DNA of 52,155 nt, from positions 1 to 52,155 of the IMG/VR virus record IMGVR_UViG_3300044623_000381; one strand, 5' to 3'. Below, in pieces: positions 6,690 to 17,000 of the stretch; position 1 is the stretch's first letter, and every line of letters begins with the position of its first letter. The notes below the pieces were generated by a model. That model made no database searches, was not told the DNA's origin, and saw only the letters and a program-made list of their open reading frames with translations. Both the position numbers and the translations under genes were made by a program. Origin of the DNA: a virus.

Positions 6690-8800
6690 TGGCTGGACTT
6701 AAGGTAATAGACAAGCAGGAGGTGATAAACATCTGTCCGAACAATTCGGACGGACCTATCATTGAGATAGAGTCCCTCAGCATCCAGTTACCAAAGCCGG
6801 AAAGTTTTCTCTTTAGCGACCTACCCAGGCATCAGCAGATGTGGAAGCGTCAGGACATACCTAGGGAGCTCGCTCAGATAAACTCTATGGACGACTGGTA
6901 CGAGTCACCGCGTGAGTTCCAGCAGAGGTGGAGCCCCTACATTGAGCAGGAGTTCAAGAGGCGTAAGGAAGGCCTGTGGTTTATGAACAACGGGGAGGAG
7001 ACCTACATTACGGGTCACCACTATATGTTCCTTCAGTGGAGCTCCATAGACATCGGATACCCTACGTACCTAGACTTCCAGCGTAAGCTGTTTGTCCACC
7101 TCTCGGCCTGCGAGTCAGACCCTCGGTGTCTTGGTCAGATATACACTAAGTGTCGACGTTCTGGGTATACCAATATGAGTGCAGCGGTGCTTGTAGACGA
7201 AGGTAGTCAGGTGAAGGAAAAGCTGTTAGGTATTATGAGCAAGACAGGAACAGACGCCCAGGAGGCGGTGTTCGGTTCTAAGATCATCCCCATATTCAAG
7301 GGCTACCCATTTTTCTTTTCTCCAATTATTGACGGAACGACTAACCCGCGTATGGAGCTCGCCTTCCGAGAGCCATCGAAGAGGATCACCAAGAAGAATA
7401 AGACGACCTCACGAGGTGAGGCCTTGGACACTATAATCAACTGGAAAAATACCACCAACAACGCATACGACGGAAGCAAGACCCATATGCTGTTTCTTGA
7501 TGAGGCTGGTAAGTGGCTGAATCCTAATGACATAAGAGAGGTGTGGAGAATCCATAGGACCTGTCTGCTTGTGGGTCGTAGGGTGATTGGAAAGGCGATG
7601 GTGGGGTCCACGGTAAACCCGCTGGACAAGGGCGGCAGGGAGTTTAGGAATCTGTACTACGACTCCGACCCTAACGACCGCAACGAGAACGGAAGGACCA
7701 AGAGCGGGCTTTATAAGATATTCATCCCAGCATACGATGCGATGGAGGGATTCTTCAGCCAGTACGGACTTCCTATTGTTGAAGACCCAGAGACTCCAAT
7801 GCTTACCGAAGACGGAACCATAACCGAAATTGGGGCTAGGACGTTCTTAAAGAACGAGAGAAAGGGTCAGCAGAATAACAGCTATGAGCTCAACGAAATC
7901 ATCCGTCAGTTCCCCTTTACCGAGGACGAGGCGTTCCGCGACTCGACCAAGAGTTCTCTGTTCAACATCCAGAAGATATACGAGCAGATACAACATAACG
8001 AGGAGCTTTATCCAAACCCTGTTGTCATCGGTAACTTCCAATGGAAAGACGGTAAGATGGACAGCGAGGTAATCTTCGCCCCCGACCCTAATGGGCGGTG
8101 GCGTGTGGCTTGGCTAGCACCTGCTGATATTCGAAATAAACGAAAGGTTGAGAACAATAAAGCTGTTGCCCCCAACGGAGCATTCGGGGTTATGGGTGTT
8201 GACTCCTACGACCTTGACACCACCCTTGACTACAGGTCCTCAAAGGGTGCCTGCCACGTATACAACAAGTTCTCAATGGAGCACCCATCCAATATGTTTG
8301 TCGCGGAGTACGCCTCACGGCCTCCGCTCGCCAAGATATTCTACGAGGACATCCTTATGGCTGCCGTCTTCTACGGATACCCTGTGCTGATAGAGAACAA
8401 CAAGTACGGCATCGCTAGGTACTTTGAGTCAAGAGGATACGATGAGTATCTTATGAACCGCCCTGCGCATCTAGCGTCTACCTCTTCAAAGATGAACGTA
8501 AAGACAAAGGGTATACCTTCCAACAGCCAAGATGTGATACAAGCTCACGCTCAGGCTATTGAGTCCTACATCCACGACCACGTAGGCCTCCACAATGAAA
8601 GTGGTAAGTTCGGAAGGATGTATTTAAACAGGACACTTGAGGACTGGATTAATTTTAAGATAGACGACAGGACGAAGTTTGACTTAACAATTAGCTCAGG
8701 GCTGGCGCTGCTTGCTGCCCAGAAGCAGGTTAAAGAAGTCAAAAAGACAAACTTCAACGAGAGGGTTTTCTTCCGCAAGGGTAAGGAAATTAGGCGATAA
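6689..8800 (+). CDS. terL: Terminase large subunit
   Basis: The 703-residue packaging motor joins an N-terminal ATPase to a C-terminal RNase-H-like nuclease. A degenerate Walker A (TKCRRSGYT, residues 153-161) is followed by a Walker B, MLFLDEAGKW (D271, E272). The nuclease domain starts with VMGVDSYDLD, in which D505 would be a metal ligand. The deviant Walker A with arginines is common in phage terminases. It would act at the portal, pumping DNA into the capsid and cutting concatemers. It overlaps the previous gene by one base. The length is at the upper end for the family. Confidence 0.9.
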   Translation: MAGLKVIDKQEVINICPNNSDGPIIEIESLSIQLPKPESFLFSDLPRHQQMWKRQDIPRELAQINSMDDWYESPREFQQRWSPYIEQEFKRRKEGLWFMNNGEETYITGHHYMFLQWSSIDIGYPTYLDFQRKLFVHLSACESDPRCLGQIYTKCRRSGYTNMSAAVLVDEGSQVKEKLLGIMSKTGTDAQEAVFGSKIIPIFKGYPFFFSPIIDGTTNPRMELAFREPSKRITKKNKTTSRGEALDTIINWKNTTNNAYDGSKTHMLFLDEAGKWLNPNDIREVWRIHRTCLLVGRRVIGKAMVGSTVNPLDKGGREFRNLYYDSDPNDRNENGRTKSGLYKIFIPAYDAMEGFFSQYGLPIVEDPETPMLTEDGTITEIGARTFLKNERKGQQNNSYELNEIIRQFPFTEDEAFRDSTKSSLFNIQKIYEQIQHNEELYPNPVVIGNFQWKDGKMDSEVIFAPDPNGRWRVAWLAPADIRNKRKVENNKAVAPNGAFGVMGVDSYDLDTTLDYRSSKGACHVYNKFSMEHPSNMFVAEYASRPPLAKIFYEDILMAAVFYGYPVLIENNKYGIARYFESRGYDEYLMNRPAHLASTSSKMNVKTKGIPSNSQDVIQAHAQAIESYIHDHVGLHNESGKFGRMYLNRTLEDWINFKIDDRTKFDLTISSGLALLAAQKQVKEVKKTNFNERVFFRKGKEIRR

Positions 8801-8810
8801 GTTAAGTTCG

Positions 8811-8818
8811 TACCTTTG
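8811..8818 (+). promoter_or_regulatory. TAnnTTTG promoter box for the portal gene
   Basis: TACCTTTG lies in the 35-nt gap between terL and the portal, 17 nt before the ATG at 8836. No clear TTG lies at -33. Confidence 0.55.
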
Positions 8819-8835
8819 TCCATAAACTCCGATAA

Positions 8836-11292
8836 ATGGATCAATACTCTGTAAAAAGTAACTCATACGACTCTACGTTCCCAGACCCTTTTGCCTCACA
8901 CGATGTAAAGGTGGGAAAGAGGTACGGTCTTCAGTACGCAAAGGCTGTATACGGCCAGTGGGGAAGCGCCCAGTACGAGGGGTCTCTGTACAGCAAAAGA
9001 TTCCGTGAGTTTGAAGTCTCTAGGGACTACGCCAACGGAACGCAAGACACATCCATCTACAAGCAGATACTTACCTCTCTTGACCCAAACAATGGTGATG
9101 GGTCTCTGGTGAACCTAGACTGGACACCAGTTCCTATCGTTCCCAAGTTTGTAAAGATTGTAGTCAACAAGATTCTGTCTTCTAAGTTCTACCCCAACAT
9201 TGAAGCTGTTGACCCTTTATCACGCAGTGAGAAGGACTACGAGAAAAATAAGATGAAGATATTCATCGAGAACAAGGATATCCTAAAGGAGGCGAAGGAC
9301 TCAGGACTTCGCACCGAGGTAGACCCAGATTCACTTCCCGATACCGCTGAGGAGACCGAAATTTTCCTTGAGACTAACATCAAGACCGCTGCCGAGATTG
9401 CTGCCCAGATTGGCATCAACCTAACGCTCAGCTGGAATGACTTCGACGAGCGCATTTTTAGGCGCAATGTCGAAGACCTCGTCACCTGCGGTATTGCTGT
9501 CACCAAGCGCAGCAACGACCCCAACTACGGGATTGTTGAGGACTATGTAGACCCAGCATTCTTTATCCACAGCTTTACCTCTGACCCAAACTTTACGGAT
9601 ATAACCTACGCAGGCCACGTAAAGCGTATGAGCATCTCTGAACTTAAGAGAACCGCAGGCAACCAGTTCACCGAGGACGAGTACGAGAAGATGGCAAGGA
9701 CGGTTATGAACCGCTTTGGTAATGATTCTAGTAGGCTTATGGGATCTGGGTACGACCCAGGTATGGAGCGCTACTACTACGGCTACGACGAGTACACCAT
9801 CGAAGTCCTTGACTTTGAGTTCGTTAGCGTTGACAACATCATCTTTGAGAAGAAGGAGTCTCGTTTTGGAAACATTGGTTTCTACTACAAAGGCCACAAG
9901 TACAATGCCCCACAGCAGAGTGTGTATGATAGGGAGGCTGTCTATATGCAGAACCAGACGCTGTATGGTGGTAATTACATCCTAGGGACTGACTACATCT
10001 ACGACTACGGATTGAAGAAGAACATTCCTAAAAATGTTCACGACCTCACCCGCACCCGGATGAGCTACAGCATTGTGGCCACCAACATCCGCAAGTCTAT
10101 TCCTAAGTCTATGGTTAGCGGCATCATCGGCTTTGCCGACCAGCTGCAGATCACCCACCTAAAGCTCCAACAGTCTATCGCTAAGGCTAAGCCTGATGGA
10201 TTGATTATCGACATCGAGGGACTTGAGAACGTACAACTAGGACGTGGCGGAGAGCTACAGCCTCTGGACCTTCAAGACATCTACGAGCAGACGGGTATCT
10301 TCTACTACCGCAGCAAGAATCCTGACGGCAGCTTCCAGAACCCACCGATCCGTCCCCTTGAGAACGGCATCAGAAACATCAACGAGCTCATTACCATCTA
10401 CAACCACGCTCTGCGTATGATTCGTGATGCTACGGGCATCAACGAGGTTATGGATGGAACGAGCCCTAAGGGAGACCAGCTTGTTGGCGTACGCCAGCAG
10501 CAACTGGCGGCAGGCAACAATGCTCTTGGGGATATTAGCAATGCAGCGATTGTGCTGTACCGAAGGATCTGTGAGGACGTTGTGAAGTGTCTTCAGATAC
10601 TTCCCCCGAAGTCTATCCTATACAAGGCCTACGAGACTGCTATTGGCAGGGAGAATATGGCGGTGCTGTCGAGTTTCTCTAATCTGCCTATGTATAACTT
10701 CGGTGTTAGGGTTGTCGCTGATATGAACGAGATTGACCGTATGTATTTAGAGCAAAACATCCAGGCTTCTATTGCCCAGGGCGAGCTTGACATCGAGGAT
10801 GCTATTGCTATCCGTCAGTTAAGGGACATCGACCAAGCCGAGAGGTTGCTTATCGTACGCCGTAAGAAGCGTATGAAGGTCCGTCAGGAGATGGCCCAGC
10901 AGAACTCTCAGTTCCAGGCTCAAGCCAACGCACAGGTCGCTCAGGTGACAAGCCAAGCCAAGATGCAGGAGGACCAGATGAAGGCACAGTTAGACGCTCA
11001 GAAGATTCAGCTAGAGGCTGAGGCTAAGGCTCAGCTGCTGCAGGTGGAGTACGGACTTAAGATGCAGTTGGCTCAACTGCAAGGAGACTACGGAATCAAA
11101 GAGCAGCAAATTGAATCTGGCGTACGTCAGAGTGCCGATCAAGAGGCTGAGGACCGCAAGGACAACCGCATTAAAGAGCAAGCAGTTGCCCAAAGCAAAC
11201 TGATTGCCCAGCGTAAGGGAGACCGTTCTGAGTTGGAGAAGCAGGACCTCGAGAGTCAAGAGGATATCGTGGATATCATATTGAACCAATAG
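8836..11292 (+). CDS. Portal protein
   Basis: The 818-residue protein directly follows terL and has the layout of podovirus portals. It has a long helical/clip body with a segment on DATGINEVMDGTSPKGDQLV near residues 531-555, a region typical of portals where a loop and helix line the tunnel. Its C-terminal 150 residues (about 670-818) are Gln/Ala/Lys-rich coiled coil, probably a barrel extending into the capsid. Twelve copies would form the DNA entry ring, bind terminase, and later hold the tail adaptors at 25729-27185. It has its own promoter at 8811. Confidence 0.85.
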   Translation: MDQYSVKSNSYDSTFPDPFASHDVKVGKRYGLQYAKAVYGQWGSAQYEGSLYSKRFREFEVSRDYANGTQDTSIYKQILTSLDPNNGDGSLVNLDWTPVPIVPKFVKIVVNKILSSKFYPNIEAVDPLSRSEKDYEKNKMKIFIENKDILKEAKDSGLRTEVDPDSLPDTAEETEIFLETNIKTAAEIAAQIGINLTLSWNDFDERIFRRNVEDLVTCGIAVTKRSNDPNYGIVEDYVDPAFFIHSFTSDPNFTDITYAGHVKRMSISELKRTAGNQFTEDEYEKMARTVMNRFGNDSSRLMGSGYDPGMERYYYGYDEYTIEVLDFEFVSVDNIIFEKKESRFGNIGFYYKGHKYNAPQQSVYDREAVYMQNQTLYGGNYILGTDYIYDYGLKKNIPKNVHDLTRTRMSYSIVATNIRKSIPKSMVSGIIGFADQLQITHLKLQQSIAKAKPDGLIIDIEGLENVQLGRGGELQPLDLQDIYEQTGIFYYRSKNPDGSFQNPPIRPLENGIRNINELITIYNHALRMIRDATGINEVMDGTSPKGDQLVGVRQQQLAAGNNALGDISNAAIVLYRRICEDVVKCLQILPPKSILYKAYETAIGRENMAVLSSFSNLPMYNFGVRVVADMNEIDRMYLEQNIQASIAQGELDIEDAIAIRQLRDIDQAERLLIVRRKKRMKVRQEMAQQNSQFQAQANAQVAQVTSQAKMQEDQMKAQLDAQKIQLEAEAKAQLLQVEYGLKMQLAQLQGDYGIKEQQIESGVRQSADQEAEDRKDNRIKEQAVAQSKLIAQRKGDRSELEKQDLESQEDIVDIILNQ

Positions 11293-11293
11293 C

Positions 11294-11301
11294 TATCTTT
11301 G
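11294..11301 (+). promoter_or_regulatory. TAnnTTTG promoter box for the adhesin block
   Basis: TATCTTTG follows the portal stop codon and precedes the GTG at 11345 by 43 nt, the longest plus-strand leader I see in this window. Confidence 0.55.
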
Positions 11302-11344
11302 TAAGGAATTAGCGTTTTCTCTTTAACCTCTAACCTTTACCATT

Positions 11345-11611
11345 GTGAGCTATTCAAACATTACCAACCCAGTAAACTACCAACTTCAAGCATTCGGTCA
11401 GAAGGGATTTAGGGTAGTAACCTCAGCATTTACTCCTGTTAGCGGAGAATTCTACCGAGCATTTACCATAACCAGCGACGCAGTGGTCACCGCTACATCG
11501 GTAGAAGGGGATAGCCTTAGCGCTGTAACGCTACTTGCCGGAACAACAGTTTACGGATTGTTCAGCGCAATCAGCGTTTCTTCTGGAACGGTAATCGCCT
11601 ATATCGCATAA
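11345..11611 (+). CDS. Small virion-type protein (GTG start)
   Basis: The 88-residue protein is rich in Ser, Thr, Val and Ala with alternating strand-like segments. It looks like a small all-beta structural protein (head decoration, or a fiber attachment domain). The start is GTG at 11345, the first in-frame start after the promoter. The following gene begins 2 nt after its stop. No family is recognised. Confidence 0.65.
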   Translation: MSYSNITNPVNYQLQAFGQKGFRVVTSAFTPVSGEFYRAFTITSDAVVTATSVEGDSLSAVTLLAGTTVYGLFSAISVSSGTVIAYIA

Positions 11612-11613
11612 AG

Positions 11614-11889
11614 ATGATTGGTCTCGGTTTAAGCGTAAGCCTGACTCCGTCTGGTGCTGGATTCCTTCGCGGAGCAGCTCAGCTAATCTACAATGACTAC
11701 TACAACCGAGTAACGGCAGATGGTGGTACTGTGGAGGGAGAGTCTTGTTTTGAGCGTGCTGTATTCCTACTTGGTGTTCGTAACACCGTCAACTACATCG
11801 ACCTAATCTTCCAAAGATGGACTGCCGACGGCGGAACCATAGAGGCGGAAGATTGCTTTACAAATTCTTTCTTTGCGCTAAATCAATAA
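11614..11889 (+). CDS. Small protein with a duplicated ADGGT-E-CF motif
   Basis: The 91-residue protein carries two copies of one motif. TADGGTVEGESCFERA (residues 34-49) and TADGGTIEAEDCFTNS (70-85) align residue by residue. A third copy, IGDGGTFEGTICFDAA, occurs near residue 1306 of the nozzle-like protein at 27192. Each copy has a conserved Cys-Phe, so disulfide or metal binding is conceivable. The N-terminus (SVSLTPSGAGFLRGAAQ) looks unstructured. The neighbours are virion proteins, so it is probably structural. The function is unknown. Confidence 0.65.
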   Translation: MIGLGLSVSLTPSGAGFLRGAAQLIYNDYYNRVTADGGTVEGESCFERAVFLLGVRNTVNYIDLIFQRWTADGGTIEAEDCFTNSFFALNQ

Positions 11890-11892
11890 AAA

Positions 11893-13581
11893 ATGTCATC
11901 ATTCTACTCAGACGCATCACTAGTTTTAATTCCCTCTGGCTACAAGAATCAGAAGGTTTACTCTGCAGTCCCAACGGACGGGAGCGGAGATTTGTCGTTC
12001 ACCCGTGCCTCTGATGCCACCCGTGTGGCAAGCAACGGCCTAATTGAAAAGGTGCGGACTAATAACTTTGTTCAAAGCCAAGCATTAGCAACATCTTGGC
12101 TGGTCTTTGCCGCTAGTGGTGCTGGTACTATTGTGCGGACAAATAACTATGCCGCTGCACCCGATGGAACGATGACTGCCACCCGCATACAAAATACTGG
12201 CACAAGCACTGTTCAATGGGTTTACCAAAATTTAGTAAGCTCACCATCCGTTGTATCAATTTATGCCAAAAGAACTGGAGCAACAAACCAAACATTTACA
12301 TTGTTTGGCAATAATGGAAATACGCAATCGGCAACCTTTACCGCAACCGACACTTGGCAGCGATTTACATTTGCTTTAGGTTCGCATATATCGTTGCCAG
12401 TAGGCATCAATGCCGATGCTTCTGGAAGTGCTTATGACATCCTTTTTTGGGGCGCACAACTTGAAGATGGAGACGTAGCAACCGACTACATCGCCACCAC
12501 CACCGCAGCGGTATCAGTTGGCCCCGTTAGCGGTTTACCCCGCTTGGATTACTTGGGGTCTACTTGCCCTCGCTTGTTGCTGGAACCGCAGCGGACTAAT
12601 GTACTGCAATACTCGGAGCAAATAGACAATGCGGCTTGGGCTAAATCACTCACAACGATAACGGCAAACGCAGTAACTTCACCAAGTGGCTATCAAGATG
12701 CGGATAAATTAGTAGAAACGGCTTCGCTGGGCGTACATAGGGCAGCACCTACAAGTACAACAAACCTAAATGGAACTTATTCGTTTTTCGCAAAAAGCGG
12801 TGAAAGAACAAAGGTTGCCATACTTTCAACCACGATTGATTTAGGTTTTGATTTATCAAATGGTACCTTGATTAATTTAGGTTCTGGAACATCAGTTGGC
12901 AAAATTGAAAACTACGGTAATGGATGGTATCGCTGCTCTTTACCGCAAGCCAGTGGAATTGTTGCGCTTTCTTTAGCCCTTTTGGACGATGCTGGCAACA
13001 TTTCTTACACGGGCAACGGCACAAGTGGCGCATATTTTTGGGGCGCACAACTTGAAGTCGGAGCCTACGCCACCTCGTACATCCCCACGCTTGGGGCATC
13101 AGTTACAAGGGTTGCGGATGCTGCTTCAAAGACGGGCATTAGTTCTTTGATTGGGCAGACGGAGGGAACAATGTTTATTGACACGCAAGTAGGCGATGAA
13201 ACGGATGAGGTTTACGGATGGCTTCAGGCATCTTTGTCTGGAAATCCAAATGACTCAATTCAGATTAACCGAGCGACTACAACTGTACAATGTCAAGTTT
13301 ATATTGGTTCATCCGTTACTGGTTTCATAAGTGGTGGTAGCATTACAACAGGTCAGCGCATAAAAATAGCAGTAGGGTACAAACAAAACGATGTAGTGCT
13401 TTATTTAAACGGAACACAAATTGGGGTTGACACATCAACCAATATACCAACTTGCGCAGTATTTCAATTAGGTGCATACCCTCCGCTTTTGAGCGATTAC
13501 ACAAATAATGGCGGAATCAAGCAAGCCCTACTATTCAAGACCCGTCTAACCAACGCCCAACTGGCTGAACTAACCGCATAA
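11893..13581 (+). CDS. Head spike / tail adhesin with carbohydrate-binding-like modules and LamG domain
   Basis: The 562-residue protein starts with SFYSDASLVLIPSGYKNQKVYSAVP (shown here in part), a start I associate with phage spike proteins. Two similar beta modules follow (about 60-200 and 230-400), each ending in FWGAQLE followed by an aromatic-rich boundary (DYIATTT and SYIPTLG). Between them sits CPRLLLEPQRTN, a linker typical of this family. The last 150 residues (about 410-562) read as a concanavalin/LamG-type beta sandwich (DTQVGDETDEVYGWLQASLS, then IKIAVGYKQNDVVLYLNG). It probably binds host surface glycans. An exact 23-bp DNA repeat marks the module ends. Confidence 0.7.
   Translation: MSSFYSDASLVLIPSGYKNQKVYSAVPTDGSGDLSFTRASDATRVASNGLIEKVRTNNFVQSQALATSWLVFAASGAGTIVRTNNYAAAPDGTMTATRIQNTGTSTVQWVYQNLVSSPSVVSIYAKRTGATNQTFTLFGNNGNTQSATFTATDTWQRFTFALGSHISLPVGINADASGSAYDILFWGAQLEDGDVATDYIATTTAAVSVGPVSGLPRLDYLGSTCPRLLLEPQRTNVLQYSEQIDNAAWAKSLTTITANAVTSPSGYQDADKLVETASLGVHRAAPTSTTNLNGTYSFFAKSGERTKVAILSTTIDLGFDLSNGTLINLGSGTSVGKIENYGNGWYRCSLPQASGIVALSLALLDDAGNISYTGNGTSGAYFWGAQLEVGAYATSYIPTLGASVTRVADAASKTGISSLIGQTEGTMFIDTQVGDETDEVYGWLQASLSGNPNDSIQINRATTTVQCQVYIGSSVTGFISGGSITTGQRIKIAVGYKQNDVVLYLNGTQIGVDTSTNIPTCAVFQLGAYPPLLSDYTNNGGIKQALLFKTRLTNAQLAELTA
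12444..13057 (+). repeat. Two identical 23-bp copies marking duplicated modules
   Basis: Positions 12444-12466 and 13035-13057 are identical over 23 bases and encode the FWGAQLE boundary of each beta module in the spike protein. They are 591 nt (197 codons) apart, so recombination between them would keep the reading frame and delete or duplicate one module. Confidence 0.8.
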
Positions 13582-13592
13582 TTCAACACACG

Positions 13593-13988
13593 ATGAAATT
13601 CTTAAAATACGAGTTCACGCCCACGCAATGGGCAACGGCTAAAGCAAAGATTGAGTTAACGGGCACCGACCCCGAAGGCGAAACCTACCAATACTACAAC
13701 CCCGAATTAGTTACTGCCGTAGTGGAACTCGGCCACCTATGCACCCAATGGGGAACCGATGCCGAAGGCAACAAAGTTTGTGAGGTAACGTCACCAAAGT
13801 ACGCAGTTGACATTTTGTGGACTGCCGAACCAATGACAACTTCGTTTGCGTCTTATGTCGTATGGCCTTCGCCTTGCGGAGTTCATATCTTCGCAGGATG
13901 GGAATCAGCATACGCAACCGAGTATTGCGTAGCGAACCCAACTGCTGCCTACTGTATTCTGCCTCCAGTACCACCGACCGAAGAGTAA
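13593..13988 (+). CDS. Hypothetical protein downstream of the spike
   Basis: The 131-residue protein has five cysteines and many aromatic residues. It begins MKFLKYEFTPTQWATAKAK and ends in a Pro-rich tail (PPVPPTEE). It starts 11 nt after the spike gene's stop and is followed by a terminator hairpin, so it is the last gene of the 11345-13988 unit. It may be an assembly chaperone or an accessory subunit for the spike; this is inferred from position. No family is recognised. Confidence 0.65.
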   Translation: MKFLKYEFTPTQWATAKAKIELTGTDPEGETYQYYNPELVTAVVELGHLCTQWGTDAEGNKVCEVTSPKYAVDILWTAEPMTTSFASYVVWPSPCGVHIFAGWESAYATEYCVANPTAAYCILPPVPPTEE

Positions 13989-14012
13989 CATTCGTATCTT
14001 TATATACGTTAT

Positions 14013-14034
14013 AGGGGCCTATTGTGCCCCTTTG
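14013..14034 (+). terminator. Short GC-rich terminator hairpin
   Basis: AGGGGC (14013-14018) and GCCCCT (14026-14031) pair around a 7-nt loop, followed by a short T-run. It separates the spike operon from the large fiber gene. Confidence 0.6.
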
Positions 14035-14050
14035 ACGTTTTGTACCTTTG
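14022..14050 (+). promoter_or_regulatory. Promoter for the large fiber gene, overlapping the terminator
   Basis: TACCTTTG (14043-14050) has a TTG (14022-14024) 18 nt upstream, matching the -33/-7 pair. The ATG at 14058 follows after 7 nt. The -33 element lies inside the loop of the terminator hairpin. An in-frame ATG at 14022 would lie upstream of the box and is not used. Confidence 0.65.
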
Positions 14051-14057
14051 CAATCGT

Positions 14058-17000
14058 ATGGCAGCAAATCAAGTAGACTTTAAGATCCTTCCGAGCGATC
14101 AATTTAGCGTATATAGTCCCCAGACCCGAAGCGACAAGGTAATCACCTATTTTACTTTGCTGTCTAAACTTCGTGGAGACATCCTATCCGTTGGGCAAGA
14201 CGACGACCCAAACGATATTGTCTCGGCGTTCTACAGCAGCGTAGGGGGAACTCAGACCCTCCACCTTGTAAAGGCGGATGGGTCAGAGATTACGGCATCC
14301 GTCCCAGAGCCCACCGTAGGAACGGTTACCTCTGTCGACCTAACTGCTAGCACAGGAATCAGCGTTAGTGGGGGACCTATCACCACTAGTGGAAGTATTA
14401 CCGTAACCAACACAGCACCCGATCAGGTGGTAGTGTTGACTGGTGCTGGGACAACCTCCATCAGCGGAACCTACCCAAGCTTTACCATCACAAGTAACGA
14501 CCAGTATGTAGGTACTGTAACATCTGTTGGCCTTACGATGCCAGCGGCTTTCTCTGTTGCAAATAGCCCAGTAACTACTAGTGGAACCTTAGCGGTCACT
14601 GCAATTGGCTTAAGCTCTCAGTACATCAGGGGCGATGGCCAGCTAGCTAACTTCCCGACCCCTGGGGGTGGAGGCTCTAGCGTTAACTACTACCTAAATG
14701 GATCGGTAAACCAAGGTACGTTTGGTGGTGTCATCTACTATGAGTTAAGCAAGACACCAATCGCTGGAGCTGGAACGAATTTTACGAGGACTAGCGCTTC
14801 AGGAAATGGATACGTAGCTTCATTTATAACTGACGCTAACGACCCAGACCAGATAAACATACCTGGTGGAAACTTCAACCTAGAGTTCTACTTTAACTCG
14901 TCATCAAACGGTGGTTCGCCTGCGTTCTACGGAGAGTTGTACAAGGTAAGCACATCAAATGTGTTTACGTTAATTGCTAGCGGATCAGCCAACTCAGAAG
15001 TCATCACTGGAGGCACTTCTGTTGACCAGTACTACACCTCGATAGCTGTACCTCAGACTGCGTTACTTTCCACCGATAGGCTTGCTATTCGTGTGTATGT
15101 TATAGTAGACGGAAGAAACATCACGCTCCACACTGAGAATAGTAACTTCTCTGAGGTGATCACTACGTTCTCTACTGGCCTTAACTCACTTAACGGGCTT
15201 AGCGATCAGGTTCAGTACTTTGCTGTTGGTACTAGCGGAACTGATTTCGCGATAAGTTCTTCTGTAGACACCCATACGTTTAACTTGCCAACGGCTAGCG
15301 CCACCAACAGGGGCGCTCTGTCGTCTGCGGACTGGAGCACTTTTAGTGGCAAGCAGAATGCTTTAACGCTAACGACCACAGGAACCACTGGCGCAGCCAC
15401 CTTAATTGGAGCTACGCTAAACATTCCAAACTACGCAGACCAGTTTGTAGGGACGGTAACTAGTGTAGACCTCACGGCTGGAACGGGAATAACCGTAAGC
15501 GGTGGTCCGATAACCTCAAGCGGGTCTATCACCGTAAACAACAGCGACAGAGGCTCATCGCAAAATATCTTCAAGAACATTGCTGTTGCTGGTCAGTCTA
15601 CTATTGTGGCTGACCTAAATGATGATACTCTTACTATTGTTGCGGGAACAGGAGTTACAATCACCACTAATGACACTACGGATACTCTAACGATATCTGC
15701 AGCTGGAAGTGGGGGTACGATCACAGGAACTGGTACTACGAACTATGTTTCTAAGTTTACAAGTTCAAGCGCTATTGGTAACTCTGCTATCTATGATAAC
15801 GCGGGCAACATCGGCATCGGGACGACGTCGCCTGGAACTAAATTAGATGTAGTAGGAAATGCTAGAATGGGTGCGAATACATCACAGCAAGCTTTTGCAG
15901 CATTACAAGTATCAGCCGGGGAGGGAACAACTACTACATACAGAGATATAGATTTACACGGTTTTTGGGCTGCAGGTGAAGGTCACGCTATAACAGCAAA
16001 TTACGGAACAACAACATCTGATATCGTAGGACAAATTGTATTCCAGCACGATAATCCTGGTTCTAAAATTAAGTTTGGAAGATTGTATGATTCTGGAAAT
16101 CAATCTACATATCCAATGGAGTTAGTTAGCGATGGTGGAAGCGCTAACTTAACAATAACGGGTAAAGTCGGAATTGGGACTACGAATCCAACTTCTAAAT
16201 TATACATAGAAGGTGGTTCAGCTAACTGGAACGAAACCACGCCTGGTCTTTCTGTTGGTACCATCCATCTAGATCCTGGAGTAAGTACAAACGATTTCGG
16301 TAATGCTATAACATTTGGAGCTAGTGATGCGTCTAGTGGAACAGATGCTCAGGCTGGGATATATGTTCGTAGTGATGGAGCCTACGGTACAAAAATGTAC
16401 TTTGCTACAACAGATGCTTATGTTACTGGAAGTAAGACAAGGATGTATATATCCGAAGCTGGAAGCGTCGGTATTGGTAACACTGCACCATCTCAGATAC
16501 TCCACGTCACTGGAAACCTCCGAGTAACGGGAGCGTACTACGACTCCGGAAACTCAGCAGGTACATCAGGTCAGATATTGTCTTCGACCGCAACGGGTAC
16601 TTCTTGGATTGCAGCACCTAGTGGTAGTATAAGTGGTAGTGGTACTACGAACTATGTGCCTAAGTTCACAGGTGCAAGTGCTATTGGTGACTCTGCCATA
16701 TATGATAACTCGGGTAAAATCGGCATTGGTACGACCGCGGCTAGCGCTAAGTTTCAGGTTGTATCTGGAATTCAGTCAAATACGGTTTCCGTAGCTAATT
16801 CAGCAGCATATATATATGGGATAGATGTCGGTTTAGCTATTGGGCAAGACAATGGCGCTGGAGGATATGGAACTTGGGTTCAGTCTACTCGATTATCAGA
16901 TGGAGTATCGTTTAGTATGGCTTTAAATCCCAATGGAGGCAATGTCGGTATTGGTACGATAGCTCCACAGGCATTGTTGCACGTATCTGGAACAGTTTCT

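Noticed and set aside
11868-11875. TTTCTTTG as promoter for the spike gene
   Set aside because: The invariant A of TAnnTTTG is missing, and the gene is tightly spaced behind 11889.
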